This document shows positions 43,701 through 55,700 of a stretch of DNA of 64,000 nt, piece after piece. The position numbers and the translations under genes were made by a program. The notes beneath the pieces were generated by a model. That model ran no database searches, was not told where the DNA came from, and worked only from the letters and a program-made list of their open reading frames with translations. The DNA comes from Fragum whitleyi (Eukaryota; Mollusca; Bivalvia; Cardiida; Cardiidae), in assembly GCA_948146395.1 (NCBI GenBank), contig OX411543.1, positions 64,863,474 through 64,927,473 on the forward strand, given 5' to 3'. Each line of letters opens with the position of its first letter. The stretch's first letter is position 1.

Positions 43701-46700
43701 GGACGTACGAGAGAAGGCCATTTTTAACGATAAGGAATATAAACTTGTAAATGAGACTGCGCTGACGCGAAAGATTTTTCGCTAATATTTTCTGAAATAG
43801 ATTTGATCCATTAGTGCACGATAATCCACTTATTTGATAGCGCTCCCGAAAACGCGATTAGTTCTATAGTAGGGCGGACGGTGAGCTTTTAATCTTTCAG
43901 TCATGAATCTATTTCATAAGAACTTTAAAAATACTATAATAGCCGATTAAAAAGATTTCGTATTTATAATATCATTTATCATGTCACTAGCTATAAATAA
44001 TGCCTGATAAAAGGGGGTATGGTAAACTTGTTGATTTCAGGTATCTTGATCACTTGACAGTTTTATCATGTCACTTGGTCACATGGCCTTCCAGATTTCC
44101 TTTTGCGACTGTTGGGTCTGAAAAAGAGTCCTCTCTTACACTTACCTCTAGCTACAGCATCAGAAATCTTTACAATTATCGGGTTCTTTAGCCGTAAGCG
44201 ATCACCCCACCTCATCCACCCATTTACCCTTATGATTAGCAATCGGTGTTGTAAATCAGGATCAGATTACAATTCTTGTATGAATATCGAATAGACTTTT
44301 AAAAATATATTGTAACAGGATAAATAAAATAGATAATAGGTGACTTGGAAACGTTCCTCGGTATCGGCCGCGGAATTTATCCGGTTCGACTCCGGCTCAC
44401 CGGATAAATGCCTACGCCTTTTCCGATAAACTTTTCCATCTCAACTCACCAACCATCTATTCTCTATATATCGCTTTTAACGATGTTGTTTGTATGCTCC
44501 TCATTAAGGTATACAAAAATGTAATCCTCGCATCGAGAGTGGGACCGAGGATATTATTAGTTATACGGTTTCTTGCCGGGGTACATGACGATTTATTCCC
44601 GGCTGGAAAAAATGATGTCATCCGAGCCGTAGGCGAGGGTTGACATTATTTTTTCCAGCCGGGAATAAATCGTCATATACCCAGACAAGAAACCGTATTA
44701 CGAATTTATTATACTTCAAAGTTTAAGGCTAAATATCCGTCTTTTGCCTATTTAAGGCCTTGGTATAAACCGAATTCTTTTAAACCACCAATATCCCTTA
44801 ATGCGCCCCTATGAAAAGTAAACATTTACAAAGTGACGTCTTATATAGTTGTGACGTCACATTACTATACTGAAAGCGGTAAGGAAACATTAGATACCGG
44901 AGCGACCGTAAATATCAATGTTTGTCAGGTCATCATTAACCAATGAAAATGCTAGAAATTTCTTTGCAGTATAATAAAGTGTTTTACAATTGATCGCCTG
45001 TCAGTCCTTTCGATTGGTGTATGTATGCCTGTAAAACTTATCCAAAACTCAACATTATTATTTAAGATACTTAATTTTCACTTTCCATGATTATAAATCC
45101 GAGAAATACTCATTTGAATATACAAAGTTGAAGGTTATGTGAAAATGTCAAGGCCATATATGAAGGTCAAATGGTCGCAAAAAATTAACCCAAACACTCG
45201 TTGGACAAGGTCAATATCATTTATCTTTTGATATATATGTCGTGGAAAATCTTTTTAAACAATGAATGAACTCAGATTTTGTTTGTCCAGTTTAGTTGAT
45301 ATATTTTAAACCTTTCTATTTTTAGCCGTGAAATGTGAAGAGAACATCGACTATATTCCGAATGGAGACTCTTTTCAAGAAGCACCGGATGGTATACGCA
45401 ATATATTCAAAAGAGTCGTCTCCTTTACTTGTGATGAAGGTAATTCATCTATATAATAATTGAGGGGTATCAAATGAGTGCTCGTGAAATACCAAATAAA
45501 TCAAACGAGTTATCTATAAACAGATAAAACGAGGCTTTGTCGAGTTTCAGGTGACTCGTTTAATAAATTTGATATTTCATTAACACAAATTTGATATTCT
45601 ATTTATTATTTGAGTATAATGACACGATTTATATCGAAACATATCAAAATTCCTATTATTAATTAATTAAATTTTTCTGCGTAAAACATAACGCCATTTG
45701 TAAAAATCCCGTATTTTTGCTAATCATTGAAACAACGCCATTATCATTTATTGTTTAAGAAACAGAACAGAGCGCATCTTTCATTTTCATCCAAGTACAA
45801 TGAGTTACAAGATGGTCAATAATTATTAATAATTTTTGTTATAAATTAAGGAGTAATATTGTGCATTGTTGCAATGAGTGGTCTTAGATGACGAGTTTAC
45901 TAAATTAAGTTGCAATTTACACAAGTTTGACATTTCATTTGTAATATTAACCATAATTTTGTGATGAATCTGGGAAATTCTTGAAATGGTTCGATTAAAG
46001 TTGTTCCGCGCAACATATACCGACGTTTGTTTGAGGGCTTTGAGGTCATAAAATACATGAAACGTCTTTTTTCATAGTACCGGAAAGCGTTATCATACGC
46101 TCTACGCTCACTTGTATTGTTATTACACTTGTTTAAAAATGTAAAGGTGTAATCAAGCACATCCTTGCGCTTAAGATGAAAACATGATCGAAATGTTTGA
46201 GTTAACAATACTTTTCACGTCTAATCAAGTATGTAGCGGGTACTTCCCTGCGCCCAAGATGACAAAAAGGTACAAACTGTTTGTAATTCATATCCCGCTT
46301 TACAAGTGCACTTGCGTGCAAAGAAGGGAACAATTTAAAAACAGTTTGCACAAAAATGTCACAGAACAAGCCAAACGTTTGCGAGGCCCTTAACGAAATT
46401 GAAGTTTATGCTAAATTAATTGATTTCTGTTCTTTAATTCAAGGTTATGATTTGATTGGTTCCCAGAAAAGGACATGCCAAGCAGATGGAACATGGAGCG
46501 GGAAACAACCTGTTTGTACACGTAAATAGCTTAACATTTAGCTTAAAAATGCAAGGTCTTATTTTCCAAAAGTTAAATAATTTAACTTGAATAGGTTTTT
46601 GTGATAATTGAATGTCCGTCGTCTGTCATGCGTACCCCGACGTCAACAATTTAAGTGTTCACACTCTGGAGGCCATAACTAAGGCGTTTTTTTCACGAAA

Positions 46701-49700
46701 CCTTGTCAGGATATTTGTCTGGCCTAAATGAAAGTTTTCTTGGTTACACGTATGGCCCAATCTTGGTCAGTGTTTGTCTAGTCACAAGGATGAGCCATTT
46801 AAAGATTGAAAGGATCAGTATGATATCACAGGAAAACAAGACTTGATTACCATTCTTGTTTACACTCTAGAAACCACTCTAATTTATCCAAACTTTAATG
46901 GAATCGAGCAGAATATTTGTCTTTGCATAAGGATGAAATCTATCAAAATTTGTAATGATCTTTTTGTACACACGGTAAAAGGTTCTGGTTGACCATTTTC
47001 TTCTTTAAATTCTTGAAGCCACAGTAATGGTCCTAAAACCTTATGGCGAGAATGTCTCCCTAGTTACAAGGATGAACCACATTGAAAATTTCTCATCCCA
47101 ATATATTGATTATAACACAACAATAATGACTTTGCTGAAATATTGTCCTATAATTGTCATTTTAAGATCTTTATATGCATCCAATTTGCTAACCGAGGCG
47201 AAGGTGGGAGATATAGGACCATCATGGTCTTCTTATTTTATATAGTCTGGTCCTCGAGAGAGCCAACCCAATTTGTTTAAAACTTTAATAAAAAAATGAC
47301 CTTCCATCAATTTTACTTTTTATTTCCTCCAATTGGCTAATTTTGTATTGAATCTTAGGAAATCGTACAGGTTTTGATTGTTTACATCCATGAAAACAAA
47401 AGATCTTGTCTGTTCAATACAAAATGATCTTGTCATTTACAAACGCAAACAGAAAACCACCACCACAACAACAACGACAACGAAAATTCCTAATCCGAGA
47501 CCATCGGTGCATTACGAACAATAGGGATCCATTCTAACGAAAAGAATAATCGTCAGTCAAAATCGCAAATCGTAACGGTGTTTTCATTCATTGTTGAATT
47601 CTGCCTCTAATATTTCATTGGCATTGTCTTTAGAAGACAATTCCAATGAGATGATACATGGCATAAATTTCATAAGTAAATACCGTTGAATCAACTTTAA
47701 TTTTTGATTGACGCAAAAAATTATCGTAAGATCTCTGGGCTAAAGGTGAAAGAACATTTATCAGGCTCAGTCTCAATTTTCTCTAATTATAAATTGAAAT
47801 AAATGTATGAATATAAAAGGTAATATTAAAAAGTTGTTATTTATAACAACTTATTAATATCATCTTTTATCTTAATACATTAGAATACATTAGAATTAGA
47901 ATTAGTAATAAAACAGAATTACGGCTTGAATCTCAAGTTGAAAATTGAGAAATTTTGAATTGAGCCTGAGAAAAGTTTTATAACCTCGGGCCCAAATCCT
48001 TAATATGTCAAAGACAAAAGCATTTAATGATATATATATATTTCTTTGTTGATTAGCCCCGTCATGTCCAGACTTCGAGGAATTAGCTAATGGAATAATT
48101 TACTACGAGGATGATGACATCAACAAAATCACCCATATTGCAACAATCGAGTAAGCATCTTTGCGTCAAGGTTGGCTGTTTGCAAGTTATACCCAGTTTG
48201 CACATTTTAACTTGTGTTCAAAACAATATACAGTCTGCATACAATTTGTCCCGTTTTTTCATCATGAACGCAGAGAAGTATTTATTAATTAAAATGTCCA
48301 GCAATTTCGGAACCTTAAAAAATACTAAAAATATCTATACTGAATGTTATCTAAAATTATGTTCACTCTATTAATCGGCGTCAAAATAATGAGGATTTTA
48401 AGAATTATTTTTTTAGAAAAAGAATACTTTTTTTCGAACTTGATCATCAATGGGTTGATAATCGTTGACCTATGTGGGAAGGCAGCTTGAGGCTAGGAAA
48501 TGATGTTAATGTAATGGTTTCGTTTTGATTGGGGTTTCACACAGCTTTCAACATTTTTTTCAGTAATTTAGCGGTGGCTTGGGCACGTAACAATGGATTC
48601 ATCGTATTTCTCTCACCTATACTACTATTACATCCTTTCCTAGCCTCCATTTGCTATCTTACATTTGTCTACGATTATCAATCCATTGGTGAGAGACAAA
48701 TAGTCGGACAGGATGAATGCCGTCGTCGGGGATCGAACCCGGTTAGTACAGGTGTAAATGTGAGAAATACCAGGAAACCATTATTAGGTGCACCAGCCGT
48801 CGCGGTACGACTGCAAGATTATTAAAAATTTGTCGAATTTCCCTGAATTATTTTTTACATATATAATTTCTCTTTTCTCAACGAATTCAATATATCACTC
48901 TAGAATGCCATCAGAAACGTTCACCGTCAGTACTAACATTGTTTGATATCTTTTTTTGTATAAATAGTACTAATCGAACGAAGTACGTACTGAGCGGTAT
49001 AATAAAGTCTCATGTATCAATTTGTTTGATGAAAAAAATTACCAGGACTTCATGATGATTTCATTTCTTAATCTTTGATAGATAATAACCTTATGGTAAT
49101 GAAACATAAACCCGATCAAGTATAAAGTTTGTCTAATATGAATACTTATTCATTTTGTATCGATCGGGGAAAAGGTCTTACCATATCTATTCTTCTCTTT
49201 TAGGTGTAACACGAATTTCGATTTATTTCCTAATATACCCGATGGCTATAACGAGTGTATTGGGAAGAACCAATGGGAATATCCCGAGTTTACGTGCGAA
49301 GGTAAGTACAATGAACATAATGAACCAAAGACGATAAGACAAGAACCAAAGGTAGTGGACCTGCAATAGTTCGCAATGTTTCGCGGGTAATGAGCTTTAA
49401 CTGTAGTAACCAAGGTTTCCTTAATGATTCCTTTAGTATAAAAAAAATAAGTTCCGTCGAAAGCTGTGGTTGGCTTTGCTAAAGCTCTTACACAGTTATT
49501 CGAAGACTTTCATTCCATAAAACCTCTTGTTGCCATGGTAACGGAAAGTATGAAAATTAAGTAAACTTCTGCTCCTAATCATCTGCTCCTATAACACTGG
49601 GCCAATCAATATTACACTTGCAAGGGCTGCTCCCTGTATTTAGCTATACAAAAGTTATTAGAAGAACCCAATACCATCTTTGTTTATATTTTGTTGAATT

Positions 49701-52700
49701 TTACCTGAAAGTGTAGTGAACTAACACAACACAATTGTCCTTCCTCTTGTAAATAGTAACTATCTCGGACGTGCTAGAGATTATTCATTGTTTAACCAGG
49801 AGTTATTTTCAGCCAATCATAATTTTGTTTCTTTTTGTATTTTTTTTAAACAAAACTCCTGGTTGGCTGAGAATATATTTTGGTTTGAATAAACAAATTT
49901 TTATCTAACTATAATAACCCAACGAAAATAAGTTTACCGTTGATAATTGAACCACGCATAAACTTTAAATTTCTCCATTTAAAATGTTCTTGCTCTTTGA
50001 CATTTTAATCTATAGAAAGAAGACTTGCTCTTGTAAACCGGATATATAACATGTTATCAAATTTTGCAAACCTATCAGGTCATAGGCATTTTCAGTTTCC
50101 GGGGTCTTATGTCTCTTATTATTTCATGTAGAAAGACTAGAAGTTCGTCCAGGAGGCAACATGAGACTTTACTGGATAATAGGTAGAAATAGACGAAGGA
50201 TCAAGTCACCTACAGTCCTTAAGAGCAGAACACAGTTGAGATCTCAGTGTAACAGCAGATATGAAATGTACGATGAAACTACAGAAGAATATCTCAACAC
50301 GGATAAACAAAACTTTAAAGTGATGAATGGAAATCTGGAACCACCAATGGCGATATGCAAAGAAGGTACAAATAAAACAACGTGAAATTGACATTCCCCC
50401 TATTCGTGATCATTCTTAATTGCTCAACCAACGCTTCATTCATTTATTTAGTCATTCATTCAATACATTCACTCAAACTATTCAGAAACTATCCAAATCT
50501 AATGGAAAAGGCCCAATAATCGTTCACAAATATTTTACAACTTCATTCAAATCGAACAGATCATTAATTGTGTTTATTAGCTGGTGTTGATTTGGAAGCC
50601 TCATCGAAGATGAACCGTATAAATAGAAGCACAATCTTAATGGAAGGAAATAAATATCGATAAACTTGGAAGAAATTGTATTACCTCCCTAAAATTTCAT
50701 TCAAAACTTGCTCGACACACTCTTTCAATTTTATTCCAAGACCATTCACTTTTTCAATTTCATGATGAAGTGTAAATTAAGTTTATGCAATATACATCAA
50801 GTATCCATCATATATATAAAAATACTGCAAACTGTTATGCCTTATGATGATGTCTTTTAAAAAGTGATCTCATCATGTATTGAATACGCCGCGGTGTTAC
50901 TTTACTAGTGTATAAGCTATTACACGTGGATTCGTTCAGAGCTTAAAGTAATGCCTTTTCGTTACCACAAAAAAATGCATCATAAAACATATGATCACGT
51001 CATCTTATAATCAGAGTAAAATATTATTGGAATATAATCTAAAAATATCAAGAACCTGTCATGTAGCACAAAATACGTCATATCAAACACAGAATATATC
51101 AAATTCGTGTTCATAATGTATAAAACTTTTATATAAATTGTCATCTAAATATGAGCAAATACAAGTACTTGACAAAAAGGGGTTTGAAGTTTTAAAAAGA
51201 TTGGTGGTTATATTTATTTGTATGTTTACTTTTAGAACGATGTACAGTACAAAGAAGTAAAAGCACTTCCTTCTATACATTCGACAACGTATTACTTGCC
51301 CAAAACCAAAAGATCGAACATGGTGTAGAGATAAAGAAAAGATGCAACGAAAACTACGAAGATCTCAAAAAGGAGAAGGTGATTTGTAACAAGGGAACAC
51401 TTCGAGGAGCTACTCCATGTACCCCAAGTAAGTAGTGTTAGTTACATCGTGAAATTGACATTCACCTCAATCAAAACCATTCTCAATCCCTGAATCAACG
51501 CTCCATATATTCATTTCAAACACTCACTCAGACCACTCAAAAACGTTCCAAAATGAATGAAAAAGATAAAGATCAACAGCTACAATCAAAATGAATATGA
51601 ATAGAAAAATTGCGATTTTACCGACATTATTGAAATTGATTGGTTCTTGATGTAATAGGAAGCTATCTATACAATTTGTATATATATATTGTATTGAAGG
51701 GAGGTAATAAATATCGCTAATTTGGTATAACCTGAACAAAATTGGCGGTATTGAAATACTTCCCTTTAATTTTTACCCAACACTTACTCTGCAAACTCAT
51801 TCAGTAGCATTCCATTATGATTCCAAAATCATCCACCTTGTCAATTTCACGCTGTTCCTAACTTAAGTATTACAGCGCTGCTGTCCATTGTGCCAATGTG
51901 TTATTGACAGAGCGAATGCATTAGCAATGATTTCGAAATTAAATTGAAAGAGTGGAACAGCGAGTTCGACTGAATTTGGACGAAATTAGTGATATTTTGT
52001 TACCCCCCCCCCCTTTTAAATATATTCTACGCATTTTTCTGTTTGCGTGTCTACACGGACAATCAGCCACTTTTTAAAAAATATCATACAAGCAAAAAAT
52101 TCTAGGAATAAATAGATCGATTTGAATAAAATGTTGACCGTTTTGAACCCCTTCAGAAATCAAAAATGCCGAGTTGTCAGTATTTATCTAATACTGTTAG
52201 TTACATAGTGAAATTGACATTCATCCCAATCAAAACCATTCTAAACAGCTCACTGAGCGCTCCTTTCACTCATTCCAAACACTCACTCAAACCATTCAAA
52301 AACGCCCAAACCCATTGAAAAATATAAAATCAACAACGTCATTCAAAATAAATTTTGAAAGAGAAAAACCGCGACTTCGCTGACATAATTCAAAATGCAA
52401 GCGTTTCATAGGTTCTCGAAGAAACAGGAAGCTGTGTATAGAACTTGTATGCATATTTTATTAACGGGAGGTAATCAATATCGCTATTTTTGCTCATCCT
52501 GAACACAATTTGCGATATAGTTTTACCTCCCTGTAATTTCAATTAAAACTCGATCCACACACTCATTCAATTTCATTCCTAAATCATTCCAAAATAGTTC
52601 GCCTTGTCAATTTTACGATGTTATTAACTGTATCCAACTGGAATCACTTTAGAATATCTTTATACATCAAAGCTCACCTGAGTACGAAATGCTCGACGTG

Positions 52701-55700
52701 AGCTTTTTGAAAACTCGATTGTCCGTCGTCCAACATCCGTCGTCCGTCGTCAAAAATTCAAGTCACGACTCTGGAGGCCATAATTTTGGCTCAAACTTGC
52801 TCAGGATTTGATTAGGCTTGAAAAATATCTCTATTGATTTTGTTGACATTCTGATGTATGTTAGGGGTAACGGAGTATTTTTCTTGCGTTTTCATGTCAG
52901 TTATCTAGTTTTCAACGAAATTTGACGAACATTTATTTTCAACTTAGTTTCAATTCGAAATTGCTGCATTATGCAAACATGACAGTCCACCAAACTACCA
53001 TTCAAAGAAATGTCATGGGCCCCAAAAAATGACTGTTGTTAAATGCATTAAAATCTTTAATTCAACCTTAACGATATCAGTAAATTTACTCGATACATTG
53101 AGATAAGCCACATCTATATGCTAAATGTATCCTGAAGAGTTCGTAAAGGGATCATTCCAGTGAAATGAGTCAAATCAATCAGGTAGTTTCTTGGCAGATA
53201 AATTTTTAAGAAAAACTTTTACAGACGGACGCAACGATGGCTTGGCGGACATTCGAATGCACAAGAAAGGAAAACAGTAGTCCGCTCGCCTTGCGACAGG
53301 TGGACCTCAACAAATCTGTCTTTAAACTTAAGCAAATACAATTTAATTATTGTTGGTAATGGCATTTAGATTCAATTTCTAGACCTATATGAACATATAA
53401 ATGATTGCTTAAATCATGAACCTCTGATAAGAGCTCTGGCATCGGCGAAGTAGGGTCATTTCCACAAACAATAATAATTTTCTTTAATGAAATGCATTTT
53501 CTTCCAAATCACATTTCACCTTTTAACCACGTTGAGTATTTCCTTAGTGAACCAATTTCTCAAGATCTCAGTATAATGGATATGTGAAAATGTCTTATAT
53601 TGGTTTGGTTGATCAGACAAGGGTAGCTTTTTGACAGAGAGAATTTATACTTGTTTATAAGAAATAATATTCCTTTTTCATGTAACATGAAGACGGTATG
53701 CTTTCTCTTTTCTAAATTAGAACAAGTTGAAATACTTTATCTTAAACAGAGCGATGTATAATACCCGAGGGAAGAACTGCTTATATTAGAAGAAACAAGT
53801 TTAAACAAGGAAGTGTTGTTGGTCATAGTCTAACAGTAAGTTCGATTAGTTGTAATTCTAAATGAAATCATTGAATTATTTACAATTTTTTGTCTCAATA
53901 CTAGACCTGCGTTCAGAACGACAAAACTGTGCAAACTGTTTAAGATTTACACCCCGCTTTGAACGTTCACCTGCGTGCACAGCGGGACATAATTTGCAAA
54001 CATTGTGCGGCGTTTTGTCATCCTGATTACAGGACAGTCTGAATACGACGAACATGATACCATTTTACGAAAATTTTCAAATAAGAATCGAAAAAGGTGA
54101 TGTACCAATATCTTCAGATTCTCTCAGTATTCGGCATGCAGCACAGATTTGGTGCCAAATTTTGATTTTGTGTCCGGGTGCGTCGTTTATGAAAAAAACG
54201 CCTAACAACTGTTAGGGGTTATTATATTTTCTTCACTATTATCAAACACAATTGTCTTAAAAACAAACACAACAACAACAACAAATAAATGAATAAATAA
54301 ATAGATAATCTCAGGTTAAAACTTCCTTAATTTTTTTTTCAAGTTATCTCTTTGTCCCTTTTACCCACATTTTTTTCATAAGAGATGCAACACTTTTTGA
54401 CCATTTTCATTTTGGTAATTGTTTATACATGTACACTACAGCATTTAGCTCCTTGCATAGAAATTTCCAACAAAACATAATATTTGACTTAACATATTTT
54501 ACCAGGTGTATTTAAGATGTGGAAATACATTGGAGCTGTTCAATTCAGATGAAAACACTTATCTTGATAGAGAACGTTTCGAAAGTACATGTGATTTTGG
54601 AGGCTGGACAAATTCTGACTTTCCAGTCTGTAAATATAGTAGGTAGAATTGGCATTAAATGAAAATACTTAGATTATTTGGTAAAAATATTAATGTGATT
54701 TGATTAGTTTTAATATAACACATCAATTTTTTTCTGTTATTTATGTTGTAAGGGTATCATTATTTATATTTTTTGTACCTGTATATATCAGTATATCTAT
54801 ATGTGTATGAAAATAATGGCATTTTCATGTTTGCTTTCTGAAAAAAAAAGAACTTATTTTCCGGGCAATAAGACGCGGCATATTTCTTGATACAAAATAT
54901 TTTTAAAGATGCGGCTTTTACGCTAGTGCGGTCTTTACGCTGACTTTGTTTTTTCTAAAAGGACTCTTTTTTCAAGAAAAATCAGTAATGGATAGTTAAA
55001 GATGGAAGGTAATGATAAATCAATGAATTTGAAATTGTGAAAGATCGTGAGTGGTATGCATTAAGGTGGAAGAGCACAACAGCGTTTCTTTTTAGATAAG
55101 TGAATAATTTTTTGCATACATGTAAACTTTGAGTTAGTGTGATGTCAACTGCGTATATTTTTCCATTTTTAACTTGGAAATTACGTTACCATGACGTCGT
55201 AAAAATGACGATTTGGCGCGCTTTCTACAAACTATCCTTCCTCCATTTAATTGCGCAGTGCTATTAAAAACAAGACACTTTCGTTCCGCAAATTGTACCA
55301 AAATGAAGCTAAATGAATGGTCATAACAAGGATGCAACATTAGAATCTTAGCAACTAAAATTATAGACATATGAGTTGGCTGAACCCAATTTTCCCATTT
55401 TTACCGTTCCAAAAATCTCCTTTTTAACAAAAAATTATAAAATTTTCCCAATGAAATTTGTTCAAATTTTGATATTCTTTTCTCCAATTCTCGTTCGATT
55501 TACAGGAACAGTTTTAAAAGCGTTCACGCTACAGATATTTTATAATCCGGGTTTAAAGTTTGACACTTTGACGTTAAAACTAGGATAATTGCAATCCAAT
55601 AAAATAAGGAATTTTGATTGGTTTAAATCGCATCACGTGGGAAAATCCATTATACTTTATTTCAGTATAAAATGCAATAGGTCTTTCGGGAAACCCCCGA

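Noticed and set aside
45900..46208. 102-aa minus-strand frame
   Set aside because: It overlaps dispersed repeat material shared with 6190-6430 and has no recognisable domain or splice context.
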